A DNA stretch of 64,000 bases, from assembly GCA_019359155.1 (NCBI GenBank), contig JAHHHV010000091.1, forward strand, positions 1 through 64,000, given 5' to 3'. Source of the stretch: Pegethrix bostrychoides GSE-TBD4-15B. Its GTDB lineage: Bacteria > Cyanobacteriota > Cyanobacteriia > Elainellales > Elainellaceae. Each line of letters opens with the position of its first letter. Position 1 is the stretch's first letter. Positions 16,021 to 24,059 of the stretch are shown here, in pieces. The notes beneath the pieces were generated by a model. That model saw nothing but the letters and a program-made list of their open reading frames with translations, was not told the origin of the DNA and searched no databases. Both the position numbers and the translations under genes were made by a program.

Positions 16021-17456
16021 TCAATTCTGAGTCAGAACCTAGTCCGGAGGCGCAAAACCAGGATGCCTATGACGATCTCCTGACTGCGATTGAAACCAGC
16101 GATGATCGGCTGTCGCTGCTGATTGCGGTCTGTGATGATCCGAGGCAGCGGCAGGAAATTATCCAGCGCTATGAAGCGGATCTGTCGGTTTCTCACCCTG
16201 CTTATCGGGTCAGTATGGCTCGCAGTGAGCCTAGCCTGAAGCTGGCGTTGCAGGAGCTGATGACGACGGAGCCAGCGCTGCGGCAGGGCGAGCGGGCGGT
16301 GATTACGGTGCTGGACATTGAGCAACTGTCGTTTTGGCGGGGGAATGAGGCGAAGTCGCAGCAGGATGCGTTTTTTGGCTATCTGCAATGGACAAGGGAG
16401 GCGCTGCGAGAGTTTCGCTTCCCGATTGTGATTTGGGTGACTTATCAAATTCTGAATCGGCTCAGCCGTCAGTCGCCTGACTTTTGGGGCTGGCGCAAGG
16501 GTGTGTTTCGCTTTGCCTCCCGCACCAAAGCCGCGATTCCGGCTGCTGAGTTTACGGCCATTCGTGACCTGACGCTGGATTCCAACATCACGGACGAAAC
16601 GCTGCTGCCGCTGGCTGATCTGGAAACGCTGATTCAGCAAACCGCCGCTCAAAACCCCAAAAGCCCGCTGCTGGCTTCGCTATACGAGCAGCTAGGACGG
16701 GTCTACAATAATCGCCTTGATCAAGGTGAATCGGCTGACTATCCGGCAGAGCAGGCCAAAGCAATTGAGTATTTCCAGAAAGCAATTCAACTTCTAGAAG
16801 AACTAGAACAACCCCTAGATTTAGCCAACAGTCTGAACAATCTGGCTGGGTTGTACGAGTCACAAGGGCGCTATGGAGAGGCAGAACCGCTCTATCTCGA
16901 TGCGCTCAACATCTATCGCAGCCAGCTTGGGGCAGAGCATCCCGACACGGCCAACAGTCTGAACAATCTGGCTGGGTTGTACGAGTCACAAGGGCGCTAT
17001 GGAGAGGCAGAACCGCTCTATCTCGATGCGCTCAACATCAGACGCAGCCAGCTTGGGGCAGAGCATCCCGACACGGCCAATAGCCTCAACGATCTGGCAG
17101 AGTTGTATCGTGCTCAAGGGCGCTATGGAGAGGCAGAACCGCTCTATCTCGATGCGCTCAACATCAGACGCAGCCAGCTTGGGGCAGAGCATCCCGACAC
17201 GGCCTCAAGCCTCAACAATCTGGCGGTGTTGTACTCTTCACAAGGTCGCTATGGTGAGGCAGAACCGCTCTATCTGCAAGCGCTAGCAATTTGGATGGAG
17301 AAGTTAGGCGAGAACCATCCGAATACGCAAACAGTTCGGGGAAATTTCCGGGGCTTGTTGCAGCAAGCAGCTGAGGCAGGGCGAGTAGCGGAACTGTCAG
17401 ATCATCCGACGACGCAGGAGATTCTGAACCAATTGGAGCAAGACAAAAAAGTATAG
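16017..17456 (+). CDS. Degenerate-NTPase/TPR protein paired with AAA ATPase
   Basis: 479 residues in two parts. Residues 1-195 form a globular domain (LLTAIETSDDRLSLLIAVCD, VITVLDIEQLSFWRG, FGYLQWTREALREFRFPIVI) found in cyanobacterial TPR proteins; it has a P-loop-like order of elements but no Walker A lysine. Residues about 215-440 are TPRs, of which four (270-437) are 42-residue units of the kinesin-light-chain type (GRYGEAEPLYLDALNI, LGAEHPDT). Three of the four units are almost identical in DNA. Coupled to the upstream ATPase by a 4-base overlap. Likely a ligand- or partner-binding sensor for that ATPase (inference). Confidence 0.75.
   Translation: MINSESEPSPEAQNQDAYDDLLTAIETSDDRLSLLIAVCDDPRQRQEIIQRYEADLSVSHPAYRVSMARSEPSLKLALQELMTTEPALRQGERAVITVLDIEQLSFWRGNEAKSQQDAFFGYLQWTREALREFRFPIVIWVTYQILNRLSRQSPDFWGWRKGVFRFASRTKAAIPAAEFTAIRDLTLDSNITDETLLPLADLETLIQQTAAQNPKSPLLASLYEQLGRVYNNRLDQGESADYPAEQAKAIEYFQKAIQLLEELEQPLDLANSLNNLAGLYESQGRYGEAEPLYLDALNIYRSQLGAEHPDTANSLNNLAGLYESQGRYGEAEPLYLDALNIRRSQLGAEHPDTANSLNDLAELYRAQGRYGEAEPLYLDALNIRRSQLGAEHPDTASSLNNLAVLYSSQGRYGEAEPLYLQALAIWMEKLGENHPNTQTVRGNFRGLLQQAAEAGRVAELSDHPTTQEILNQLEQDKKV
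16824..17327 (+). repeat. Four tandem 126-bp TPR-coding repeats
   Basis: Units 16824-16949, 16950-17075, 17076-17201 and 17202-17327. The first two differ mainly in one Tyr/Arg codon stretch; the third differs at the start; the fourth is more diverged. Such uniformity implies recent duplication or gene conversion and makes copy number prone to change or to mis-assembly. Confidence 0.92.
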
Positions 17457-17509
17457 TTAGCAGATTAGGATCATTTTTGAGGAATTTCTGGCGATCCTCG
17501 CGGTAAGAA

Positions 17510-17614
17510 GTTGAGGCAGGGCGAGCGGCAGAACTGTCGGATGCTCCGACGACGCAGGGAATGTTGGCGGAGATTCAGGCAGAGCAGGCGGGATCAACTA
17601 GAAGCCTTTCTTGA
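17510..17614 (+). pseudogene. Relic of the 3' end of a second TPR gene
   Basis: Read in frame from 17510 this gives VEAGRAAELSDAPTTQGMLA and ends in TGA at 17612-17614. It is clearly homologous to the C-terminus of the intact TPR protein (AEAGRVAELSDHPTTQEIL), with synonymous and non-synonymous differences. No start codon or upstream TPRs exist. The simplest reading is a former tandem paralogue whose body was deleted, probably by recombination between the TPR repeats. Confidence 0.75.
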
Positions 17615-17985
17615 ATGCCGCAGGCTATATTCTGGGGGACTTTTAGAAATCCGGGGGAATATCCACTTTTTCAGGGTATGGTCACTCAAGCAAAAGTCGC
17701 TGAAGCAGACAGTTCAGCGCCTGATTACCCCATCGCTAGCCCTAGTTTCTTAGTGAAGCAATTAGACCCCATGGATTGGTGTGCCCTTCTAGTTCCTTGA
17801 CTTTGTAAAATGCCTCCTCTGGCTTCATCCCTTGTTCAGTTGAAATTTTCATTAGCACAACAATTGAGGCGCCACTGCTTAGTTTCTAACTCGGAAAAGG
17901 AGGCTTCAGAAAAGGGGGCATCCTCGACGGCTTGACCCTCGACTTTTTCAGGGACGACTGAGTAGACGCTTGAGATCATCTATCT

Positions 17986-18019
17986 CTATGGGTATCCCTA
18001 TGGGTATCCTATGGGTATA
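17986..18019. repeat. CTATGGGTATC direct repeat, three copies
   Basis: Copies at 17986-17996, 17998-18008 and 18009-18019 (last base A), in non-coding DNA. No function evident. Confidence 0.85.
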
Positions 18020-18323
18020 TAAGTTCGATAGATGTTAAGAGCCGTTAACAGAATAGCGCCAACAAGCTTGCATGTACGCAATTTATAACTTTAGATATAC
18101 GTATCAGTGCGGATGCATCTTGGCGCTAACTTTGGCACCATAGTAGATGGCACAAAGCCCCTAAAGCTGTTTCTCTTTAATCAACGCTATCAAAAGCTTG
18201 TAAGCAGCAATTGGTTCTCATCGGTATATGCAGGAATTGTGCAAATTTGAATCGCTTTATTTTATTCACTTTGATCATCAAAACGCGGTTATCAAAAATT
18301 TAGAAACTTAAGTTGAGAAAAAA

Positions 18324-18527
18324 ATGAAAGCTAATAATCCCTGTCCTTGCTGCTCAGAGCCGCTGCTACGCCATGCTCGGCACGGTTCGATTTACTGGTT
18401 TTGCCCACACTGCTGGCAGGAGATGCCAAACCTACAGCAGGTTCTAGCCGCGCGCCAGACTGCGAGCAAGTCGATTGGTGTAGCGGCAGGACAGAGCGCA
18501 TCGCGCCTTTTGGCCTATTCGGTATAG
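18324..18527 (+). CDS. Small zinc-ribbon protein
   Basis: 67 residues. CPCCSEPLLRHARHGSIYWF followed by CPHCWQEMP holds two CxxC knuckles (Cys 8/Cys 11 region and Cys 32/Cys 35), a compact zinc ribbon. Very similar short proteins are widespread in cyanobacteria to my knowledge, without assigned function. A purine-rich stretch (GAGAAAAAA) before the ATG serves as ribosome-binding site. Convergent with cofH, 16 bases between stops. Confidence 0.8.
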   Translation: MKANNPCPCCSEPLLRHARHGSIYWFCPHCWQEMPNLQQVLAARQTASKSIGVAAGQSASRLLAYSV

Positions 18528-18543
18528 AGACTTATATAGAGAT

Positions 18544-19719
18544 CTACCGCGATGCCGCTGTCTGAATCGGTCGGTAGAGCGTATCCCGCTGCTGGGTGGG
18601 GCGGCCAATGGACTGAATGGCAGCCTGCAAAGCCTCCGAGGTTTGACAGGTGCCGCCCTGCGCTCCCGCCATGCTGGTAATATGCTCTTCCATCAGGGTG
18701 CCACCAATGTCGTTACAGCCCCAGGTCAGAGCTGTAGTTGCGCCTGCTAGCCCTAGCTTTACCCAGCTTGGCTGATGATTAATGATCCAATTGCCCAAGA
18801 AGATTCGCGCCACCGCCATTAGCAGCAGCGCATCGGCCAACACGGGCTGGTCGCGGCCAACGCGGTGGCGCAGCGGTTTTGGTGCATCCTGTCCAACAAA
18901 CGGCAGCAGAATAAATTCACTGAACCGCGCCGGATAGTGCTGCTGCTGAAGCTTGCGGAGCTGCGCCAGATGGCTAATCTGCTGCTGGGGCGTTTCGATA
19001 TGGCCAGAGAGCATTGTGCTAGTGGTGGGCATCTCTAGCCGATGCGCGGTGGCAACAATTTCTAGCCAGGTCGCGCTATCAATTTTTTCAGGACAAAGAA
19101 TTTTTCGCACCGAGTCATCCAGCACCTCAGCCGCTGTTCCCGGCATCGAACTCACCCCTGCTTCCTGCAACGCCACAATTACTTCAGCATAGCTGAGGCT
19201 ATCCAGCCGCGCGATGAACTGCACTTCTTGGGGCGAAAAGGCGTGTAGGTGCAGCTGCGGAAAGCTAGCCTTAATAGCCTGCACGAGCTTTACATAGTAA
19301 GCCAGCGAGCTGTCGTCAATCTGAGCCTGTGGGTTTAAGCCACCCTGCATACAGATTTCGGTCGCGCCCGCCTCTACAGCCTCGGCTGTTTTTTGGAGGA
19401 CGGCAGCTTCATCGAGCCAGTAAGCGCCCGACTGTCCGGCATCCCGACGAAAGGCGCAGAAGCTGCAATGCTGCTCGCAGATATTGGTGAAGTTGATATT
19501 GCGATTTAGCACGTAGGTCACTGTATCTCCCACCTGCTGTTGCCGGAGCTGGTCGGCAGTCGCTTGAATGGCCGCGAGCGCTGCTGGCTGAGTCTGCTGA
19601 AGCAGCACTACGCCCTCCGCTTCGCTCAAGTCTGCTCCAGCGAGGGCGCGGTCTAAAATTAGATCGAGAGAGAGAGCTAGGACAGTCACGGCATTGCGTC
19701 TAAACGGGTATTCCCTCAT
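18544..19719 (-). CDS. cofH: FO synthase subunit 2 (CofH)
   Basis: Radical-SAM enzyme that, with CofG, builds 7,8-didemethyl-8-hydroxy-5-deazariboflavin (FO). In cyanobacteria FO is the antenna chromophore of photolyases. 391 residues; the cluster motif [10 protein letters not shown] (about 81-90) in [10 protein letters not shown] context is diagnostic, followed by [19 protein letters not shown] and [12 protein letters not shown]. cofG is not in the window. The ATG at 19719 gives the expected leader. Confidence 0.93.
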   Translation of the reverse strand: MREYPFRRNAVTVLALSLDLILDRALAGADLSEAEGVVLLQQTQPAALAAIQATADQLRQQQVGDTVTYVLNRNINFTNICEQHCSFCAFRRDAGQSGAYWLDEAAVLQKTAEAVEAGATEICMQGGLNPQAQIDDSSLAYYVKLVQAIKASFPQLHLHAFSPQEVQFIARLDSLSYAEVIVALQEAGVSSMPGTAAEVLDDSVRKILCPEKIDSATWLEIVATAHRLEMPTTSTMLSGHIETPQQQISHLAQLRKLQQQHYPARFSEFILLPFVGQDAPKPLRHRVGRDQPVLADALLLMAVARIFLGNWIINHQPSWVKLGLAGATTALTWGCNDIGGTLMEEHITSMAGAQGGTCQTSEALQAAIQSIGRPTQQRDTLYRPIQTAASR

Positions 19720-19808
19720 GATGACGCGACCCAGCCAATCCCACCAGGTCTAGAACCTGAATCTTAAGGCTGAAGCTGCACTGAAGCTGTACTGAAGCTG
19801 TACTAAAG

Positions 19809-20597
19809 CTAGCCCAACTGCATGATCTGCTGGTTTACTTTCGGCTGACCAAATCTTGCCCAGGCGCTGCCGCCCCGCAAAAATAGCTCCATCCAGCGCA
19901 CAGGTTCTCCGTTGGTTCCTAGCCAACCAGAGCTGCCCGGCGCAAAGGCCAACGTGCCCTCCGGGACGCGAAAGCTGCCGTCCGAGTAGATTGCGTCGCT
20001 GACGATATCGCCAATTCGGATCACGATCTTGCTCTGGGGCTGAAGGTTGAGGCTCGCTGCCGGAATTGTGGTCTTAATATTGCCATAGCCGTCAACCCAG
20101 GCGACGCGATCCAGCGGCAGATCGGGAATCTGCTCTAGCGCAATTGCTGCCCCCAAAACGCTGAAGTCATCCTGAGCAATCGCTGCTGCTGCCGGGGGAA
20201 ACACATCGCGTGAGCGAAACTGCGAGCCGCCCCGCGCCACGTCAATCACGTACAGCTTTTCGGCGTGATCCTTAATAAATGAGAGCGTGTAGCCCGCATT
20301 CACGCCGACGACTTTCACGCCGTTAGGCAGAAGCGCGTAGGTTAGCCCTTCGCCTTCATTGTTTTGACGAGCCTCTAGGTCATCTTTGCGCGGGGCACAG
20401 TTGTGATAAATCATCCGGTTGGCGGGGCCTGGGTTGAGGCCAAGCTGAGCGATCCAGAAGCCAGTTGCCAGGGTGCTAAAAGGCGGGACGGACAGCTCGT
20501 GGATCTGGGCTTGGGGGATACCGCCCAGCAGACGCTGCTTGACTTCGGCAAAGGCCGGATCGCCCGTGCCGTAATCTGCAATGAGGGAAATAAACAT
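19809..20597 (-). CDS. DUF62 / SAM hydroxide adenosyltransferase family protein
   Basis: About 262 residues of the fluorinase/DUF62 fold, members of which hydrolyse SAM to adenosine and methionine. The start MFISLIADYGTGDPAFAEVK matches the family's (L/I)xDFGxxDxYV opening, but with YGTGD; the C-terminal domain has VAWVDGYGNIKTTI (typical D-x-FGN-x-xTN region). I take the ATG at 20597 because the conserved strand starts there; an in-frame ATG at 20675 adds 26 low-complexity residues encoded by a local repeat (HFRNPHFRDPQF). The degenerate motifs may mean altered activity. Confidence 0.83.
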   Translation of the reverse strand: MFISLIADYGTGDPAFAEVKQRLLGGIPQAQIHELSVPPFSTLATGFWIAQLGLNPGPANRMIYHNCAPRKDDLEARQNNEGEGLTYALLPNGVKVVGVNAGYTLSFIKDHAEKLYVIDVARGGSQFRSRDVFPPAAAAIAQDDFSVLGAAIALEQIPDLPLDRVAWVDGYGNIKTTIPAASLNLQPQSKIVIRIGDIVSDAIYSDGSFRVPEGTLAFAPGSSGWLGTNGEPVRWMELFLRGGSAWARFGQPKVNQQIMQLG

Positions 20598-20744
20598 AAG
20601 GAATTGCGGGTCTCTAAAGTGCGGGTTTCTAAAGTGACTCTGATACGAATTACACCCTAGCGTAGGGTAGCGCAAGCCCAGCCTCAGTCAGTAGCTTCTG
20701 CAACACAGAAATTACAGCCCAGAATCATAATCTCAAATCACAGC

Positions 20745-21092
20745 TTAGCTGGCCAGCGATTTCAGCAGCCAGCCAATCACCACGCCCAGCCCGCCAAACC
20801 GCACGGCCTGCCAAAACACCTCGCGCAGTCCGCTCCAGGAAAACAAGCGGCTCTCTAGCGCCAGCTCTAGATCTTCGAGCTGCTGGCTGATCTGCTTGAG
20901 TTCACGTCGCAGGGCTGGGCTAGGGCGGGACTCGCGTTCTAGCTGACTCTGGCGCTGCTGTAGCTGCTGCTGCTGCTGCTGATCAAGCTGCACTTGGCTA
21001 TAGCGGGCTTTCAAAAGTTGCAGCGATTGCTCGACGGCTTGCAACGACTGGTCAAAGTCGAGTTCATCGTCTGGATTTGAGTTGAGCGGCAT
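20745..21092 (-). CDS. Coiled-coil protein with C-terminal membrane anchor
   Basis: About 115 residues: acidic start (MPLNSNPDDELDF), long Gln-rich coiled coil (about 15-80, including DQQQQQQLQQRQSQLE), then a hydrophobic C-terminal segment (FGGLGVVIGWLLKSLA). Looks like a tail-anchored helical protein. The ATG at 21092 is preferred to 21128, which would run close to the divergent gene. No family recognised. Possible product class: cyanobacteria-specific hypothetical. Confidence 0.6.
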   Translation of the reverse strand: MPLNSNPDDELDFDQSLQAVEQSLQLLKARYSQVQLDQQQQQQLQQRQSQLERESRPSPALRRELKQISQQLEDLELALESRLFSWSGLREVFWQAVRFGGLGVVIGWLLKSLAS

Positions 21093-21184
21093 AGAATTTG
21101 CAGGGGATTGAGTGAGCGCTATGATCACAACATGACCAAAATTACATGACCAAACTGACGCGCAGGTTAACCCCCGATATTACT

Positions 21185-21496
21185 ATGCTTGATTCTCCAG
21201 AAACTCAAACTTCAGCCAAAATTATCTCCGACGCGCTCTCCACGCCGCAAGATCCGCTGGCTAGCGTCAGCACGCTTGAACTCGCCCAAGCTTTAGCCGC
21301 CCGCCTGTCCATCACGCCCAACGACTGGCATCGCCTCAAAGCTAACCGCCAAGCTAGAGCCAGCGAACAAGCCGCAACTGCTCTGGTCTATCTGCTCAAA
21401 GACCAGCCCGCCGAAAGCCTTGCCCGTCTCCAGCAGGCCGCAGGCTGGCTCGACCGCTCGATCTCGGCTCCGCCCTGCCCGACGCACGGCAAGTAG
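21185..21496 (+). CDS. DUF6439-like cyanobacterial hypothetical protein
   Basis: About 103 residues, all-helical: STLELAQALAARLSITPNDW, HRLKANRQARASEQAATALV, then YLLKDQPAESLARLQQAAGW. I recognise this as a conserved cyanobacterial hypothetical family (DUF6439 as I recall). The ATG at 21185 (MLDSPETQ) is preferred; an ATG at 21146 in frame adds 13 residues. It is divergent from the coiled-coil gene and converges on the HDAC-family gene with 6 bases between stops. Confidence 0.68.
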   Translation: MLDSPETQTSAKIISDALSTPQDPLASVSTLELAQALAARLSITPNDWHRLKANRQARASEQAATALVYLLKDQPAESLARLQQAAGWLDRSISAPPCPTHGK

Positions 21497-21502
21497 CTAC
21501 AG

Positions 21503-22417
21503 CTAGCCATACTGCCGATGCAGATCGCTGGCAACACGATGCAGGATGGAGTGGCGATAGACCAGCGCTTCAAAATCATCGGCATAGCCGCCGCCAATCA
21601 CGCAGGCGACTGGATAGCCCTGACTCAGGCAGGTGCTCAACACCTGCATTTCCCGGCAGCGTAGCCCCTGGTCGCTGAGCGATAGCTTGCCGAGTCGGTC
21701 GCCCTCATGCACATCCACCCCAGCATCATAAAACACCAGATCGGGCTTGACCTGGCTGAGCAGATTGGGCAAATAGTCGGCCAGAGTTTGCAGATAGGCG
21801 GTATCTTCCATGCCTTCAGGCAGCGCTACGTCTAAATCGCTGGTTTGCTTTGTGCTAGGAAAGTTGATGCCGCAGTGCATCGAAAAGGTGAAGACGCGCG
21901 GCTCCTGGGCAAAAATGCAGGCCGTGCCATCTCCCTGATGCACATCTAAATCGACGATCAGAATTTTCTGTACCCGCCCTTGATGCAGCAGCAGCTTGGC
22001 CGCAACCGCCAGATCGTTAAAAATACAAAACCCGGAGCCATAGCTGGGAAAGGCGTGGTGTGTGCCGCCCGCTGTATTGCAAGCCAATCCCTGCTCTAGT
22101 GCCAACTGAGCCGTGAGGATTGTGCCACCCACTGCAATCCGGGTACGCTGGACGAGCGCCGGACTCCAGGGCAACCCAATTCGCCGCTGCGCTTTAGCAT
22201 CCAGCGTCCCCTCACAGTAGTCGCGCACATAGTCAGGCCTGTGCACCTGCTCAATCCAGTCGAGCGGCGGCAGCTCCGGCGCATAAAACTGCTGAGGCCG
22301 CACTACGCCATCTGCCAGCAGCAAATCACGTAGACGGCTGAACTTTTGCATCGGGAAGCGATGTCCAAGCGGCAGCGGCGCGACGTAGCTGGGGTGATAG
22401 ATGATTGGCAGATCCAT
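21503..22417 (-). CDS. Histone-deacetylase-family amidohydrolase
   Basis: 304-residue arginase/deacetylase-fold enzyme, zinc dependent. Active-site motifs: GGTHHAFPSYGSGFCIFND (His-His pair, about 116-134), VDLDVHQGDGT (Asp and His metal ligands, about 155-165) and DAGVDVHEGDRLG (second Asp, about 230). Bacterial members deacetylate polyamines, acetoin-pathway proteins or other acyl-amides; the substrate here is not decided by sequence. Single gene. Confidence 0.9.
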   Translation of the reverse strand: MDLPIIYHPSYVAPLPLGHRFPMQKFSRLRDLLLADGVVRPQQFYAPELPPLDWIEQVHRPDYVRDYCEGTLDAKAQRRIGLPWSPALVQRTRIAVGGTILTAQLALEQGLACNTAGGTHHAFPSYGSGFCIFNDLAVAAKLLLHQGRVQKILIVDLDVHQGDGTACIFAQEPRVFTFSMHCGINFPSTKQTSDLDVALPEGMEDTAYLQTLADYLPNLLSQVKPDLVFYDAGVDVHEGDRLGKLSLSDQGLRCREMQVLSTCLSQGYPVACVIGGGYADDFEALVYRHSILHRVASDLHRQYG

Positions 22418-22531
22418 CTAGGTGGCCAGAAATCTGACAATCAGGGCTGCTAGGTGCGGGGCTGCTACGGCGCAATCTGCTGAGAAGAGTTCTGACAGCA
22501 GTCTGAAGCGTAGAGTTCTTGTAATCAGAAC

Positions 22532-22617
22532 GGAGAGAGAGGGATTCGAACCCTCGTTAAAGTTACCCCTAAACAGCATTTCCAGTGCTGCGCCTTCAAC
22601 CACTCGGCCATCTCTCC
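22532..22617 (-). tRNA. tRNA-Ser (anticodon GGA)
   Basis: On the minus strand the 86-base sequence folds as a class II tRNA: acceptor GGAGAGA paired with TCTCTCC, D-arm GGCCGAGTGGTTGAAGGC, anticodon loop CTGGAAA with GGA, long variable arm, and T-loop GGTTCGAATCC. The long variable arm and GGA anticodon identify serine. The CCA end is not encoded. Confidence 0.96.
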
Positions 22618-22815
22618 AAGACGACAGGCCATGGCAAACTGCCACAGGATCACAAATATAGCTCAACTTGAACCCGTTAGGCTCTAAAATTTCAGGCATT
22701 TATCTCAGCGCTCTTTCAAGTCGCAGAAATTCGGGCCGCAGAGATTCAGAGCCAGACTGGTTTTTAGGCTAGTTCCCAAGCTGGTTTTCAAATCGCTCAA
22801 CTCACGTTAAAGTTT

Positions 22816-22852
22816 GGTGAAATTGGGTCTGGTGAAATTGGGTCTGGTGAAA
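22816..22852. repeat. 15-bp tandem repeat (GGTGAAATTGGGTCT)
   Basis: Two exact copies (22816-22830, 22831-22845) and a partial third, just downstream of the stop of the TrpD2-like gene (22878, minus strand). Non-coding. Confidence 0.9.
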
Positions 22853-22877
22853 TGAGGCGGCAAAGCCTGAGCTGGGA

Positions 22878-23966
22878 TCACTCCACTGCCGAGTAGGCAA
22901 CCTGGGTAGAGCGCTGCGCCTGGGCAATCGCGGCGGCAACCTCAGTCAGCTTTTGAGCCGCTTGACCGCTGGCAATCAGGGCTTTAGCCTGCCCAAGCCC
23001 GGTCGCTAAGTCGGCAGCGTGACCACACTGCCAAAGATAGAAGCCGCCATTCCAGATCGCTGCTGCGGCCAGGGAACTGTCTTGCCCTTGCAATAAAGCC
23101 TGCATCGCGTCAATTAGCTTTGAAGCTGAACCCAGTGGCTCGTCGGTTCCGGCAAAGCCGTAGTCGCGGGGGTGCAGCAGCAGGCGCTGCATCGGCAAGC
23201 TGGAATCAGATTGGCTGAGTCCAACAATGCAGGTGCGCTCGCGCGGCAGATCGCAGCTGCCTTCTAAGCCTTTGACGGTGACAAATAAGCGAGTGCCGCG
23301 TAGCCCAAATGCAGTTCGCGCCATTTCCTCAGTCGGCGGATGCACAAACCCAGAGACAATCAGCGACTCACCTCGATAGGGACACCAAAACAGCTCAAGC
23401 GTGGCAAAAGGTGGTCGCTTGCCAATCTGCTCTCGATAGGGGACTAGCTGTTCGGCCAGCGGAAACTGCTGCGGCAGATAGAGAAAGCCGAGCTGCGTTT
23501 GCTCAAACACCTGCTGCACCTGCGGCAGCGATAGTCCTGTCCAATCTAGTCCCAGCCCCTGCCAGATCTCAATAAGCGGCAGGCCTTCTTTGGTGGGCAT
23601 TCGCCGTCCGCCATGCATCACAACCGGACAGCCCACTGCCGTCAGCAGCAGCGCCGTAATCGGTGAGAGGGGAGCCGTGCGGCTGCGCCCATCGTAGGGA
23701 ATTCCCATCACGAGCGGACGGTAGCGAGCGGCAATTGGGCTGAGGCTGGGGCCTAGTTCGTCGTAGGCATCCAGCATTCCGGCTAGCTCTACTCCGGTGG
23801 GGCGCTTGATCCGATGCGCGATCATAAAGGCGCCAATCTGCGCGGGCGTGGCTTCTTGTAGCAACATCATCCGCGTGGCTGCTGCCGCTTCAGATCGGGT
23901 TAAATCTTCGCTGGTGTGAGGGCCACTCCCCACTTTGCGGAGCAGGTCACGAAAGGCATTACTCAT
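22878..23966 (-). CDS. TrpD2-like glycosyltransferase family 3 protein
   Basis: 362 residues with the anthranilate-phosphoribosyltransferase fold: N-terminal helical domain (LTRSEAAAATRMMLLQEATP, AQIGAFMIAHRIK) and phosphoribosyl-type C-terminal domain (SPITALLLTAVGCPVVMHGG). The GTGGD pyrophosphate motif of true TrpD is replaced by GIPYDGRSR and the KHGNR motif by MHGGRRMPTKEG, as in TrpD2/YbiB-type proteins, whose members bind nucleic acid or have unknown activity. So it should not be annotated as tryptophan biosynthesis. It lies directly downstream of the LysR gene on the same strand (gap 81 bases), containing a 16-base triplicate. Confidence 0.82.
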   Translation of the reverse strand: MSNAFRDLLRKVGSGPHTSEDLTRSEAAAATRMMLLQEATPAQIGAFMIAHRIKRPTGVELAGMLDAYDELGPSLSPIAARYRPLVMGIPYDGRSRTAPLSPITALLLTAVGCPVVMHGGRRMPTKEGLPLIEIWQGLGLDWTGLSLPQVQQVFEQTQLGFLYLPQQFPLAEQLVPYREQIGKRPPFATLELFWCPYRGESLIVSGFVHPPTEEMARTAFGLRGTRLFVTVKGLEGSCDLPRERTCIVGLSQSDSSLPMQRLLLHPRDYGFAGTDEPLGSASKLIDAMQALLQGQDSSLAAAAIWNGGFYLWQCGHAADLATGLGQAKALIASGQAAQKLTEVAAAIAQAQRSTQVAYSAVE

Positions 23967-24011
23967 TAAGTTAGATTTCTAGACTAGGGTGTTCAGTCAG
24001 GCTGACGCATG

Positions 24012-24059
24012 ATCATCACGGCACAGCATCATCACGGCACAGCATCATCACGGCACAGC
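24012..24059. repeat. 16-bp tandem triplication (ATCATCACGGCACAGC)
   Basis: Three exact 16-base copies at 24012-24027, 24028-24043 and 24044-24059. The last copy encodes the end of the LysR reading frame, including its stop at 24048-24050, so the expansion is anchored on the gene's terminus. Confidence 0.93.

Larger units (their letters stand above)
17457..18323. other. Gene-poor region with gene relic and repeats
   Basis: About 870 bases. It begins with a relic of a second TPR gene tail (17510-17614), then about 700 bases in which I see no convincing gene, RNA or IS end. An 11-base CTATGGGTATC unit is present three times at 17986-18019. Open frames at 17615-17800 and 17511-17753 have no features of real genes. 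Confidence 0.5.

Noticed and set aside
16824-17327. 126-bp repeat array as a possible CRISPR
   Set aside because: Repeats are contiguous, in frame and encode TPRs; there are no spacers or cas genes.
17615-17800. 61-codon frame in the gene-poor region
   Set aside because: Not related to any family I know; region shows no other coding signs.
17615-18323. Possible insertion-sequence remnant
   Set aside because: No inverted terminal repeats, target duplication or transposase fragment recognised.
24012-24059. 16-bp triple repeat as a CRISPR or protein-binding array
   Set aside because: Directly tandem without spacers, partly coding, with no inverted symmetry; short tandem duplication is sufficient.
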